A stretch of DNA of 64,000 nucleotides. Source: CAYMCO01 sp964388955 (GTDB taxonomy: Bacteria > Chloroflexota > Anaerolineae > Anaerolineales > E44-bin32). Below the pieces are notes generated by a model that was given only the letters and a program-made list of their open reading frames with translations, searched no databases and had not been told where the DNA came from. Position numbers and translations under genes: made by a program. The DNA lies in assembly GCA_964388955.1 (NCBI GenBank), contig CAYMCO010000032.1, positions 4,541 through 68,540 of the forward strand, given 5' to 3'. This document shows, piece after piece, positions 17,146-26,122 of the stretch (position 1 is its first letter; each line of letters opens with the position of its first letter).

Positions 17146-17173
17146 TGAGCTTTCAGCGGTCGGCTATCAGCTA
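17146..17173 (+). repeat. four 7-bp repeats between hutU and the next operon
   Basis: Abutting heptads TGAGCTT, TCAGCGG, TCGGCTA and TCAGCTA. These are the reverse-complement form of the AGCTGAA-like heptads seen in other gaps of this window. The 237-bp gap holds no gene. Confidence 0.6.
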
Positions 17174-17305
17174 GCTGCAACATTCACATGCCCCTGGAGC
17201 TGTCCCGGGAGTCTGGGACGGATGGCTGATCGATGACCGCTGCGGGGTTGGTTCGCCCTCTGGCCCCCTCCCCTGTTCTCCCAGGCTCTCGGCGATCGGT
17301 GTACA

Positions 17306-17938
17306 ATGCGGCCTATGCTGAAGCGCGCATCATCACCCCTCATTGGCTTTCTCTTTCTGATGCTGCTGCTGTTCCTGCTCTCGTCCTTCGGCCCTTCGGA
17401 ACGATCGCTGGGCCAGGGGGTGCGATGGGTGTACCTGCACGGAGCCTGGGTATGGACGGCGCTGGCCGGCTTCAGTTTGGCGGCGGCGCTGGGCGCACTG
17501 GGGTTGGTGATGAGGCGGAGATGGGCGCGAGCCTGGTCCCGATCCATCGGCTTGGCGGCGACCTTGTTCTGGGTGACCTACCTTCCCATCAGCCTATGGA
17601 CAATGCGCGTCAATTGGAATGGGCTCTTCCTTGATGAGCCACGCTGGCGCATCGGGATCGATTTCGCGATCATCGGGACGCTCTTTCAGCTCGCTGCGCT
17701 GGTCACGCAAAGTCAGGCGCTCGCCAGCGCGCTGAACATCATCTTCGTGTTCTCGCTCGGGTTCTCGCTCGGGCGCGCTGAGCAGGTAATGCATCCTCCC
17801 TCCCCGATTACCTCGTCCGGATCGGCCCTCATCGAGGGCTTCTTTGCTTTGATGCTCGCCGTCTGCCTGCTCGCCGGCTGGCAGCTGTCTCGCTGGCTTC
17901 AAGGGATCCTGACCACCGGCCATGAATCGCAAATCTGA
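17306..17938 (+). CDS. integral membrane protein of unknown function
   Basis: About 207-210 residues with five to six hydrophobic segments. The stretch VRWVYLHGAWVWTALAGF is faintly like the first conserved segment of the haem-handling CcmC family, but the tryptophan-rich WWD loop of that family is not seen, so no function is assigned. TACAAT at 17302-17307 would be a -10 box; if used, transcription would begin at about the ATG at 17315, giving a leaderless message that starts MLKRASSPL. The gene overlaps the MFS gene by 17 nt and so sits at the head of the hutI operon. Confidence 0.7.
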   Translation: MRPMLKRASSPLIGFLFLMLLLFLLSSFGPSERSLGQGVRWVYLHGAWVWTALAGFSLAAALGALGLVMRRRWARAWSRSIGLAATLFWVTYLPISLWTMRVNWNGLFLDEPRWRIGIDFAIIGTLFQLAALVTQSQALASALNIIFVFSLGFSLGRAEQVMHPPSPITSSGSALIEGFFALMLAVCLLAGWQLSRWLQGILTTGHESQI

Positions 17939-19085
17939 CCCCGGTTTCGCGGCACACATCACCTCCATCGCCGCCACTCGTTCCGTGATCATCACCGCGT
18001 ATCACCTCGTGTATCCATTTCTGCCCGTCTTCGCTCGCGGCCTGGGCGTTTCGCTGCAGACCGCCGGACTGGCGGTGTCCGCCAGATCGATCGTCGGCAT
18101 GGCTGCCCCCTTGCTCGGGCCCGTCTCAGATCTGAGGGGGCGGAAATTCTCTCTGGTCACCAGCACTTTCTTGTTCGCAGCCGGGATGGCCATCGTCGCA
18201 GCGTTCCCCTCCTATACCACCTTCGTGGCCGCTCTGCTGATCGCCCATCTGGCGAGAATCATCTTTGACCCCGCGCTGCAGGCGTACGTCGGCGACCATG
18301 TTCGCTATGCACAGCGAGGGAGCGTCTTCGCACTGGTGGAATTGAGCTGGTCCGGGTCTTTCCTCTTGATCATCCCGCTGGTCGGCTTGCTGATCGCCCG
18401 GGAGGGCTGGAACGCACCTTTTCGATGGCTGGCGCTCGTCGCCATCGCGGCGGGGTCGCTGCTGCTGCTCTGGCTGCCGTCGAATTCCGAGGTGCGGAGC
18501 GCTCAGCCACCCTTTTTCCGAAACCTGGCTGCGATCTTTGGCCAAAAGCAGGCGCTTGCGGGGCTTGGCTATGGGGCCTGCATCAGCCTGGCCAATGACT
18601 TGGTCGCCATCGTCTATGGCGCCTGGTTGGAGGCGGAATTTGGGCTGCAGGTGGCCGCGCTTGGCCTGGCGTCCACCGTGGTCGGCCTGGCGCTGCTGGC
18701 CGGAGAGGTGTTGGTCTGGGTCCTCGTCGACCGGGTGGGCAAGAAGCGCGGCTTGGTGGCCGGAACCCTCGCCAGTGCCGCGACCAGCGCGGCGCTGCCC
18801 TTCATGGGCCGCTCGCTGGCCTGGTCTCTGATCGGTCTATTCCTGCTCTACACCAGCTTCGAATTCATGCTGGTAACCTCCTTCCCGCTCATGACCGAAC
18901 TCGTCCCCCAAGCGAGAGGCACCTACATGGCGGGCCTTGTGGCCAGCTTCTCGGCCGGTCGCGCCCTGGGCGCCTGGCTCGGCCCAACGTTGTTCGCACT
19001 CGGCATGTCGGCCAACGGCTTCGCCGCTCTGGGCGTCTATCTGATCGGGCTCCTGATTCTGTTGCTTTTCGTGCGGGTAGAATGA
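17922..19085 (+). CDS. major facilitator superfamily transporter
   Basis: A 387-residue protein with about 12 hydrophobic segments. The signature loop between TM2 and TM3 is present as GPVSDLRGRKFSL, and its counterpart in the second half is VDRVGKKRGLVAG. The start codon lies inside the end of the membrane protein gene and the stop is 30 nt before hutI, so the three are cotranscribed. It may carry histidine, urocanate or a breakdown product, but that is inferred only from position. Confidence 0.85.
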   Translation: MNRKSDPGFAAHITSIAATRSVIITAYHLVYPFLPVFARGLGVSLQTAGLAVSARSIVGMAAPLLGPVSDLRGRKFSLVTSTFLFAAGMAIVAAFPSYTTFVAALLIAHLARIIFDPALQAYVGDHVRYAQRGSVFALVELSWSGSFLLIIPLVGLLIAREGWNAPFRWLALVAIAAGSLLLLWLPSNSEVRSAQPPFFRNLAAIFGQKQALAGLGYGACISLANDLVAIVYGAWLEAEFGLQVAALGLASTVVGLALLAGEVLVWVLVDRVGKKRGLVAGTLASAATSAALPFMGRSLAWSLIGLFLLYTSFEFMLVTSFPLMTELVPQARGTYMAGLVASFSAGRALGAWLGPTLFALGMSANGFAALGVYLIGLLILLLFVRVE

Positions 19086-19115
19086 ACCGAGAGGATGATC
19101 CGAACGGAGGACGAT

Positions 19116-20405
19116 ATGCAGACTGTCAGCCTGATTATCCATTCCGCTCACCAACTGCTGACCATGGCAGGGGGGCCGCAGCGCGGCGCCGACTTGGGGC
19201 GCCTCGGCATGATCGAGGACGGCGCGCTTGCCATGGACGGCGGCCTGATCTCGGGTGTGGGGCCGACTGCGGAAATCCGGTCCCAGTTCCGCGGGGGCCA
19301 GGAGGTGGACGCTTCGAATTCCGTCGTCCTGCCCGGATTTGTGGATTCCCACACACATGTCGTATGGGCAGGTGACCGCGCCGCGGAATTTGAAATGCGA
19401 ATCGCGGGCGCCAGCTATATGGAAATCATGGAAGCGGGTGGAGGGATCCTTTCCACAGTCCGGCAGACGCGGGAGGCCAGCGTGCGGGAGCTGGCGGAGG
19501 CGAGCATGCCGCGCTTGAAACGAATGTTCGCCCATGGGACCACAACGGCGGAGGCCAAGACGGGGTATGGGCTCGAAACGGGCGCAGAGCTGCGCATGTT
19601 GGAGGCGATTCTGGCAATGGATGGCCGAGGGCCGATGGAGCTTGCGCCCACATTCCTGGGGGCGCACGCAGTCCCGGCCGAGTTCAGCGGCCGGGGCCAA
19701 GAGTATGTTGACCTGATTTGCGGCGAGATGCTTCCGGAAATCCTGGATTGGTGGCAAGGTGGGGCCCAGGGGCGGCCTCTGCCATTCGTGGACGTATTCT
19801 GCGAGCCCGGCGCGTTCGACCTGGAGCAAAGCCGTCAAATCCTCGATCGGGGGCGCAAGCTGGGGTTCCCGCTCAAGATGCACGTGGATGAATTTAGAAG
19901 CCTGGGCGGCACCGAACTTGCAATTTCGCGCCGCGCGGTGTCCGCCGATCACATGGTTTGCACGCCGCCGGAGGAGATCCAATCGCTGGGGCTTTCAGAT
20001 ACCGTGGCCGTTTCCCTTCCCTGCACGCCCTTCGGTCTGGCCGAGCCCCATTACACGCCGGCCAAGTCCATCCTGGAAGCAGGAGGCACGCTCGCCATCG
20101 CGTCGGATCTGAACCCGGGTACGGCCTGGTGTGAGAGCATGCAGTTTGTCATTGCCTTGGCATGCCGCTATCTGGGTCTCACCCCAGGGCAGGCGATCGC
20201 CGCAGCGACGATCAACGCCGCGGCGGCCATCGGCCGTCAGGACCGGATTGGCAGTCTGGAGATCGGCAAACAGGCAGACTTGATCCTGCTTGAAATTCCC
20301 GACTACAGGCATGTTGGATATCGATTCGGCACTAATCTCGTCTCGATGGTCATCAAGGGGGGAAAAATCGTCATCAGGAATGGAGAACACAGATGGGTTT
20401 CCTGA
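19116..20405 (+). CDS. hutI: imidazolonepropionase
   Basis: Third enzyme of histidine degradation: hydrolyses 4-imidazolone-5-propionate to N-formimino-glutamate. The 429-residue amidohydrolase shows the metal-binding HxH in PGFVDSHTHVVWAGDR, TTTAEAKTGYGL, LGAHAVPAEF, the metal histidine in KMHVDEF and the catalytic aspartate region ASDLNPGTAW. The open frame starts at 19095, but the ATG at 19116 has CGGAGG about 6 nt upstream and matches the family length. The end overlaps the start of a small membrane protein gene. Confidence 0.95.
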   Translation: MQTVSLIIHSAHQLLTMAGGPQRGADLGRLGMIEDGALAMDGGLISGVGPTAEIRSQFRGGQEVDASNSVVLPGFVDSHTHVVWAGDRAAEFEMRIAGASYMEIMEAGGGILSTVRQTREASVRELAEASMPRLKRMFAHGTTTAEAKTGYGLETGAELRMLEAILAMDGRGPMELAPTFLGAHAVPAEFSGRGQEYVDLICGEMLPEILDWWQGGAQGRPLPFVDVFCEPGAFDLEQSRQILDRGRKLGFPLKMHVDEFRSLGGTELAISRRAVSADHMVCTPPEEIQSLGLSDTVAVSLPCTPFGLAEPHYTPAKSILEAGGTLAIASDLNPGTAWCESMQFVIALACRYLGLTPGQAIAAATINAAAAIGRQDRIGSLEIGKQADLILLEIPDYRHVGYRFGTNLVSMVIKGGKIVIRNGEHRWVS

Positions 20406-20569
20406 CCCCAGCAACGGTGTTCAGGGTGGCGTTAGCGCTCATCGCCCTGTTTGTGGTCTGGACGATCCTGAAATCCGCGCTTAAGTTCACTTTTCGGCTG
20501 TTTTCGATCGGCTGTCTCGCGCTGGGCGTGCTGGTCGGCCTGGCATGGCTGGTCGGCTTGTTGGGCTAG
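20393..20569 (+). CDS. small two-TM membrane protein overlapping hutI
   Basis: A 58-residue open frame, MGFLTPATVFRVALALIALF at the start, with two hydrophobic segments (about 8-25 and 38-56) joined by a short basic loop (KSALKFTFR). It starts 13 nt before the end of hutI in another frame, with GGAG about 9 nt upstream of the ATG, so it is probably translated by coupling. No function is known to me. A hairpin terminator lies 138 bp downstream. Confidence 0.55.
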   Translation: MGFLTPATVFRVALALIALFVVWTILKSALKFTFRLFSIGCLALGVLVGLAWLVGLLG

Positions 20570-20706
20570 CGGCCTCGCGCGACCGGTAAAGCGAATTCCT
20601 CAGCCCGGCCCCACGGACCGCGCCCGCATGCCAGCGCCCTTGATGTCCTTGTGCCGGGCCGCCGGATCGCAAGAGGGGCCGATCTGACCTCCCAGCGCCC
20701 GTCTAC

Positions 20707-20748
20707 GAAGAGAAGCGGCCCCTCGAAAATCGAGGCGCCGCTCTCTTC
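20707..20748. terminator. large bidirectional hairpin between the hut operon and groEL
   Basis: A near-perfect stem of about 19 bp with one mismatch and one bulge: GAAGAGA...GCGGC..CCTCGA pairs with TCGAGG..GCCGC..TCTCTTC around a 3-nt loop at 20727-20729. It sits between two convergent operons and probably serves both. Confidence 0.75.
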
Positions 20749-20787
20749 TCGCTTGCTATGACCTCCGGCCGCGGCCGGGTCGCCGGC

Positions 20788-22422
20788 TCAGTACTCCGGC
20801 ATCGGGGGCGCGGAGGGTGCCTTCTCGTCCTCGGGCAGCTCTGTGATGAGCGCCTCTGTGGTGAGGATCATGGCGGCGATGGAGGCCGCATTCTCCAGGG
20901 CGCCCTTGGTGACCTTGGCGGGGTCGATGATGCCGGCTTTGACCATGTCGACATATTCGCCCTTGATCACATCATAGCCGATCTTCTTGTTCTTCTTTGA
21001 CTTCTGATTCTGGCGAACGGTTTCCAAGACCACCGCGCCGTCCTGCCCAGCGTTCTGGGCGATCTTCTTCATGGGGCCCATCAGCGCGTTGCGGACGATC
21101 TTGATGCCCGTGTTGATATCCTGGTCCTCGTCCGCCAAGTCCGAGATGGCCTCCAGCACGTTGATCAGGGCCACCCCACCTCCGGGGACAATACCTTCCT
21201 CGACAGCCGCTCTCGTCGCGGAAAGCGCGTCCTCGACCCGGTGCTTCTTTTCCTTTAACTCGGTCTCGGTGGCGGCCCCAACGCGGATGACGGCCACACC
21301 ACCAGAAAGCTTGGCCAGCCGCTCCTGCAACTTCTCGCGATCGTAATCGCTCGTCGAGCGATCGATCTCCACTTTGATTTCTTCGATCCGGCCCTTGATC
21401 CGATCCGCATCCCCCTTACCTTCAATCACCGTGGTATCGTCCTTGGTGGCGACAACCTTGCCGGCCTGACCCAAGTCGCTGACGGTCACCGACTCGAGTT
21501 TGCGGCCGATTTCCTCGGAGATGACTGTACCGCCGGTCAGCACGGCGATATCCTGCAGCATCGCCTTGCGGCGGTCGCCGAAGCCTGGGGCTTTGACTGC
21601 CAGCACATTGAGCATGCCCCGCAGCTTATTGAGCACCAGAGTGGCCAATGCTTCCCCATCGATGTCCTCTGCGATCACCACCAGCTCGCGTTTGCCGATC
21701 TGGACCAGCTTCTCGAGCAGCGGCACGATATCGGCAGCAGCGGAAATCTTCTTGTCATGGATCAGCAGATAGGGCTCCTCGATCACAGCCTCCATGTTCT
21801 CGGGATCCGTGACGAAGTATGCTGAGATATAGCCCCGGTCGAACTGCATGCCTTCCACATACTCGGTCTCAAACTCGAGGCCCTTGGATTCCTCGACGGT
21901 GATAACCCCATCCTTGCCCACTTTGTCCATCACCTCGGCGATCAAATCGCCGATTTCCTGGTCCTGGGCAGAAATGGCGGCCACGGAAGCGATCTCCTCT
22001 TTGGTGGTCACGTCGATCGCCTGCTTCGAAATCTCGCCAGAAGCGGCCTTGTAGGCCATCTCAATACCGCGCTTCAACATCATCGGGTTGGCACCGGCAG
22101 CCAGGCTGCGCATTCCGTCCGTCACCATGGCGTGAGCCAGGACGGTCGAGGTCGTCGTACCATCACCAGCGATGTCGTTCGTCTTTGTCGCGGCCTCCTT
22201 CAATAGCTGCGCCCCCATGTTCTCGAAGGGGTCCTCCAGCTCGATTTCCTTGGCCACCGAAACGCCGTCATGGGTGATGCTCGGGGATCCAAACTTGCGA
22301 TCCAACGCCACGTTGCGCCCCTTCGGCCCCAATGTTGTGGCCACCGCTTTGGCCACCATGTCCACCCCGTCTTTCAGGCGCATCCTGGCATCTTCGGAAA
22401 ACGCGAGTTGCTTTGCAGTCAT
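20788..22422 (-). CDS. groEL: chaperonin GroEL
   Basis: The 544-residue subunit of the 60-kDa folding chamber. Conserved elements: VATTLGPKGRNVALDRKFGS, ATP-binding DGTTTSTVLA, the apical-domain KAPGFGDRRKAMLQDIAVLT and GGVAVIRVGAATETELKEKK. The C-terminus ends APSAPPMPEY and lacks the Gly-Gly-Met repeats of the E. coli tail. It follows groES by 59 bp and shares its promoter and CIRCE operator. Confidence 0.98.
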   Translation of the reverse strand: MTAKQLAFSEDARMRLKDGVDMVAKAVATTLGPKGRNVALDRKFGSPSITHDGVSVAKEIELEDPFENMGAQLLKEAATKTNDIAGDGTTTSTVLAHAMVTDGMRSLAAGANPMMLKRGIEMAYKAASGEISKQAIDVTTKEEIASVAAISAQDQEIGDLIAEVMDKVGKDGVITVEESKGLEFETEYVEGMQFDRGYISAYFVTDPENMEAVIEEPYLLIHDKKISAAADIVPLLEKLVQIGKRELVVIAEDIDGEALATLVLNKLRGMLNVLAVKAPGFGDRRKAMLQDIAVLTGGTVISEEIGRKLESVTVSDLGQAGKVVATKDDTTVIEGKGDADRIKGRIEEIKVEIDRSTSDYDREKLQERLAKLSGGVAVIRVGAATETELKEKKHRVEDALSATRAAVEEGIVPGGGVALINVLEAISDLADEDQDINTGIKIVRNALMGPMKKIAQNAGQDGAVVLETVRQNQKSKKNKKIGYDVIKGEYVDMVKAGIIDPAKVTKGALENAASIAAMILTTEALITELPEDEKAPSAPPMPEY

Positions 22423-22481
22423 AATTCGTTCACTCCTCTAGATCTGGATTTTGTGGCTCGTGTTCGGAATTCGGTCAATTG

Positions 22482-22775
22482 CTACTCAACAATCGCCAAG
22501 ATGTCGCTTTCCCGCAGGATCAGCAGTTCATCGCCATCCACCTTGACCTCGGTGCCGCCGTACTTGGCAAACATCACGGTGTCCCCCACCGACACATCGG
22601 GCGGGACCCGCTCGCCGCTGTCATTCCGGCTCCCTGGACCAACAGCCAAGACCTCGCCTTTCTGCGGCTTTTCCTTCGCCGTCTCGGGCAGCACGATCCC
22701 ACTTGCAGTGGTCTCTTCCTCCTCGATCGGCTTCACGACCAGCCGGTCGGCCAGTGGTTTGAGTTTGAGTGCCAT
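22482..22775 (-). CDS. groES: co-chaperonin GroES
   Basis: The 97-residue lid of the GroEL chamber. Seen: KLKPLADRLVVKPIEEEE, the mobile loop region TTASGIVLPETAKEKPQKGE, and FAKYGGTEVKVDGDELLILR. The longer open frame upstream would run into the CIRCE operator; the ATG at 22775 has AGGAGGG at the right distance. Confidence 0.97.
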   Translation of the reverse strand: MALKLKPLADRLVVKPIEEEETTASGIVLPETAKEKPQKGEVLAVGPGSRNDSGERVPPDVSVGDTVMFAKYGGTEVKVDGDELLILRESDILAIVE

Positions 22776-22829
22776 TCGGACCCTCCTAGATAGATTTTGT
22801 TTATAGAGCGCTATTTGGTGACGAAGTTT

Positions 22830-22866
22830 GCAAGTTAGCACTCTTGCGGCGCGAGTGCTAACTTGC
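22830..22866. promoter_or_regulatory. CIRCE operator (HrcA binding site)
   Basis: TTAGCACTC (22835-22843), 9-bp spacer, GAGTGCTAA (22853-22861): an exact match to the CIRCE consensus. The arms extend to 14 perfect base pairs (GCAAG added outside). CIRCE is bound by the repressor HrcA, which releases on heat shock. hrcA is not in the window. Confidence 0.96.
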
Positions 22867-22872
22867 TCCATA

Positions 22873-22901
22873 AGTGTACTGAATTCCATGAAATGTGTCA
22901 A
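22873..22901 (-). promoter_or_regulatory. sigma-70 promoter of groES-groEL
   Basis: Minus strand TTGACA (22901-22896), 17 bp, TACACT (22878-22873). A perfect -35 with ideal spacing; the CIRCE element begins 7 bp after the -10, so it covers the transcription start. Confidence 0.85.
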
Positions 22902-23033
22902 GGGAAGAACGGAAATTGGGGGAGGGGTGAGGGGCTTTGCGTGGTGAGTAGCCTCGTGTGATCGGTTCCCCGCATGGGAACAGCGCGCCGCGCCCCTGCG
23001 GTCACCGGCGAAATGTTCAACGACTACAGACCG

Positions 23034-24458
23034 CTATGGTGTCGCTGGCGCAGTCCCCGGGGGCGGGCAGGCTGGTACCTCGCCCTCTGGAGTGGAGGTG
23101 GGCTCCGGCGTGGGACCGGGATTCGCGCAGATCGCCCGGCCATCCGATACGATACCCGACACGATCGGGTCATCGCCGAAATCGGCCATCAACTCCTGGA
23201 ACACCGCCTCCGCTTGGCCGCAGTAGCTGTAGAACGCCAGGACCGAGCCGTACGTATAGTAGTGTTCCAGGCTCTCAGGCACCAGCGACTGACCCGGGAC
23301 GTCCACGCAGTACGCCAAGGCGCTTTCATCCGCCACGTCACATCCGTACACATAGCGGCAAAGCAGTTGCCGGGTGACCTCGGGGGGGCAACCATCCACC
23401 GCGCAGCGCAGCACATCCACGGCGCTCTCGTAGTTGCGCGCCTTATAATAGACGATCCCCAGGCGGCCATAGATATCCGGGTTGCTTGGATCGATCTCCA
23501 GCGCCCGCTCGATGTTCCGCGCCGCGATGAAGAACTCACCCTGCTGCATATAGGTCTTGCCGATCGCCAGGTAAGGGGTGGGGTCCTCGACCCCATTTTG
23601 CTCGTTGATGCGCTCCGCTTCTGCGAAGTACTGCAGTGCGCGATCAATATCCCGCAGCTGCCGATAGTTGGCGCCGATCAGCAGATGGATGAAGGTCAGA
23701 TTGGGGTTGATCTCCAGCGCCTGCTGATATGCCGAGATGGCGGCGTTGTATTTCCCCACGCCCTCCAGGACCGTTCCATAGACTCTATACACATCCAGGA
23801 TCCGCTGGCCCCGGCTTTCCGCTCCATCGACCGCGCGCCGAGCAAACTCCTCGGCTTGCACATATTTCTGCTGATCCAGCAGCACCTCCGCATAGAAGGC
23901 GAGCGCCATGCTGTTCTCGTTGTCCAGGCTGTTGGCCCGCACAGCGGATTCGAAGGCCTCGTTCAGAAACTCGTCCCGCTCGGTGGAACCACGCTTCTCA
24001 GAAGCGGCCAGCCAATCGTAAACCAACGCCCGGATCGCCATCACCTGACTGTCATCGGGGGCGATCTCGGTCGCCTGATCGATCGACTCCTTGGCCTCCT
24101 GCAGACGGGCGATGCGGTCCTCGGCGGTCGTCAGAAGGGCGCTGGAATAGGTCTGTATGCGGGCCAGCTGCCACCATAAGTCGGGCTCCTCCGGCTTGTA
24201 TTGGGTGGCGCTCTGGAAGGCTGCGATGGCGCCTTCCAGATCGCCGGATGCGAAGCGCACCGAACCTTCTTCGGCATATGTGCCGGGGAGCCGGCTCGGT
24301 GTGGGGGTAGCGACAAACGCGGGCTCGACCTGTCCGCTTTGCACCAGCCAGGCGATTGTCAGACCGGCGCCGATGGCAAGGATGTAGGCCAGGATCCGAT
24401 AGGGGTTGTTCCGCTGGCCGTCCCGACCAAAGGGCATGCGCTCCCCGGTGAGCTTCAT
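23034..24458 (-). CDS. membrane-anchored TPR-repeat protein
   Basis: A 474-residue protein with an N-terminal membrane segment (about 22-40, ILAYILAIGAGLTIAWLV) and then about eight tetratricopeptide repeats, for example YAEEGSVRFASGDLEGAIAAF, YNAAISAYQQALEINPN and ARNIERALEIDPSNPDIYGR. The C-terminus is a Pro/Thr-rich tail (PGPTPEPTSTPEGE). TPRs are protein-binding scaffolds; the repeats should face outward. The partner is unknown. It lies 17 nt after a paralogous TPR gene. Confidence 0.8.
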   Translation of the reverse strand: MKLTGERMPFGRDGQRNNPYRILAYILAIGAGLTIAWLVQSGQVEPAFVATPTPSRLPGTYAEEGSVRFASGDLEGAIAAFQSATQYKPEEPDLWWQLARIQTYSSALLTTAEDRIARLQEAKESIDQATEIAPDDSQVMAIRALVYDWLAASEKRGSTERDEFLNEAFESAVRANSLDNENSMALAFYAEVLLDQQKYVQAEEFARRAVDGAESRGQRILDVYRVYGTVLEGVGKYNAAISAYQQALEINPNLTFIHLLIGANYRQLRDIDRALQYFAEAERINEQNGVEDPTPYLAIGKTYMQQGEFFIAARNIERALEIDPSNPDIYGRLGIVYYKARNYESAVDVLRCAVDGCPPEVTRQLLCRYVYGCDVADESALAYCVDVPGQSLVPESLEHYYTYGSVLAFYSYCGQAEAVFQELMADFGDDPIVSGIVSDGRAICANPGPTPEPTSTPEGEVPACPPPGTAPATP

Positions 24459-24475
24459 CCGCGGTTATCTCCCGA

Positions 24476-25732
24476 TCATGACTCTGGCGTCGCTGTGATC
24501 TCCGGGGTAGGTGTGGGGCTCAATACGCCGCAGATGTTCAGCGCCTCCTCCGCGTTGGTCACCGCAGTTTCGTCGTCCCGGGCCCCCACCAGCAGCGATT
24601 GCGCGATCTGGCGCGCCTGCGAGCAGTTGCCGCTGTTTGCGAGCGCCAGGCCGTAGAAGTAGTAGAACTCCACCACGCGCGCATCGCCCGGATCCAACTC
24701 CAGCCCAGGAACAGTCACCATCTCCCCTTGGACTTCGACCTGGCCGCCGCGGATGGCCAAGCCAAGGGCATCGACGGCTTCCTCGATCTGGCCGTTCTTG
24801 TAGTACATCCTGCCCAGGTCCCCGTGCAGATATGGGTTTGAGGGATCCTGCTGCATCGCCTCACGGGCGTACTGGCTGGCTTTGCCATACTCGCCCACGC
24901 GCGCGTTCGCCTGCGCCAGAAGCTGATAGGGGCGCACGTCCGTCGGATCTTTGGCGATGGCTTTGATGTAATTCTCGGTCGCCAGATCTACGTCGCCTTC
25001 AAAGCCACGCGCCAGATACATATTCCCCAAACGGAGATAGAGCGGCGGGATATTGGGATTGATCACCAGGGCGGTGGAATAGGCGTCGATCGCCTGGTCG
25101 TAGTTTCCGGTCCACTCCCACACATACCCCAGAGCCCGGTGGGCCTCCAGCAAATCCGGGTCCAGGGCCACCGCGGTCCGCGCCTCATCCAGGGCCTGTT
25201 CGTAATTCGCCAGGCTCGTGTCGATGAGGATCTCGGCGTAGTAGGCATGAGCCATCGCAGAATTGGGATCCAAATTCAACGCCCGCAGGATGTGCTCCTC
25301 GGCCCCCGCCATATCGCCCTGGAAGTCCAGAATCCAGCCCAGTGTGGCGTTCGCCTGAGGGGATTCCGGCTCGATCAGCAGCGCATTCCGGGCGTTCTCT
25401 TCCGCGCGGTCGTACTCACCCGACCAGACGTTGAGCCGGGCCAGTTCGATATAGTAGACGGGCTCATTCGGATCGGCGGCGATCGCCTGCTCGTAAGCCG
25501 CCGAAGCCTGCTCGAGTTTCCCCCCCTCGAAGAGGCTCTGGGCCTCCAGCAGGAAGGATGCAGGGCTGCGTGTGGGCACCTCGGTGGGCACAAAGGGCGT
25601 AGGAATGGTGGGCACGATGACCCGTTCCAAATAGATTACGCCCCCAATGAGCAGCAACAAGAGCAATATGCGCCACGGATTGGATGGCCGGCGCTTCTTG
25701 CGCATGTTCCATTTGCTGCCGCTCAGGTACAT
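24476..25732 (-). CDS. membrane-anchored TPR-repeat protein (paralogue)
   Basis: A 418-residue protein with a basic N-terminus (KKRRPSNPWR), one membrane segment (ILLLLLLIGGVIYLERVIV) and at least seven TPR repeats (AYEQAIAADPNEPVYYIELA, EHILRALNLDPNSAMAHAYY, ASQYAREAMQQDPSNPYLHG). It resembles the following gene in layout (anchor, TPR array, Pro/Thr tail), so the two likely arose by duplication. Start choice: the ATG at 25732 has AGGGG upstream; ATGs at 25750 and 25705 are alternatives. Confidence 0.78.
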   Translation of the reverse strand: MYLSGSKWNMRKKRRPSNPWRILLLLLLIGGVIYLERVIVPTIPTPFVPTEVPTRSPASFLLEAQSLFEGGKLEQASAAYEQAIAADPNEPVYYIELARLNVWSGEYDRAEENARNALLIEPESPQANATLGWILDFQGDMAGAEEHILRALNLDPNSAMAHAYYAEILIDTSLANYEQALDEARTAVALDPDLLEAHRALGYVWEWTGNYDQAIDAYSTALVINPNIPPLYLRLGNMYLARGFEGDVDLATENYIKAIAKDPTDVRPYQLLAQANARVGEYGKASQYAREAMQQDPSNPYLHGDLGRMYYKNGQIEEAVDALGLAIRGGQVEVQGEMVTVPGLELDPGDARVVEFYYFYGLALANSGNCSQARQIAQSLLVGARDDETAVTNAEEALNICGVLSPTPTPEITATPES

Positions 25733-25785
25733 CGGGCCCCTGTCATCCATTGGGCTGGTGTGGACGCTGCCCTGGGAGGAGGATA

Positions 25786-26073
25786 TTACCATCGCGCTTC
25801 TGAGCGCGTCAAGAATCGCCCCTCCAACTTATGTCGCGCCTCGCGGTCGAGGCCCAACTCACAGCGGATGACCCTCAGGCCTTGCCTCCCGGCGCCGGTA
25901 TCCCATGCGACGAGTCGTTCCCCCGCAGACGAACCGGGTTCCATCGCCGCCCGCAAAGGGACCAGCTCAGGCATCCTCTCTGGGGCTGGCGCCGCCCCTC
26001 GATCCGCGAGGCCGCGCACCACTTCAGGGGGCAAACGCACCCCGGAGGGCCTCGCCCTCACAAGTTGGAACAC
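25786..26073 (-). CDS. possible small hypothetical protein
   Basis: A 95-residue frame from a GTG at 26073 with GGGGGA upstream. Its composition (MFQLVRARPSGVRLPPEVVR, then charged helical sequence) is protein-like, but I recognise no family and the longest frame on the other strand is of similar size. It is the only candidate in the 390-bp gap between the TPR and RNase Z genes. If real, it would head the TPR operon. Confidence 0.3.
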   Translation of the reverse strand: MFQLVRARPSGVRLPPEVVRGLADRGAAPAPERMPELVPLRAAMEPGSSAGERLVAWDTGAGRQGLRVIRCELGLDREARHKLEGRFLTRSEARW

Positions 26074-26122
26074 ACTCGTCCCCCGCGGCCGGATTCGGCT
26101 CTGCCACAGGGAATGAGGTAAA

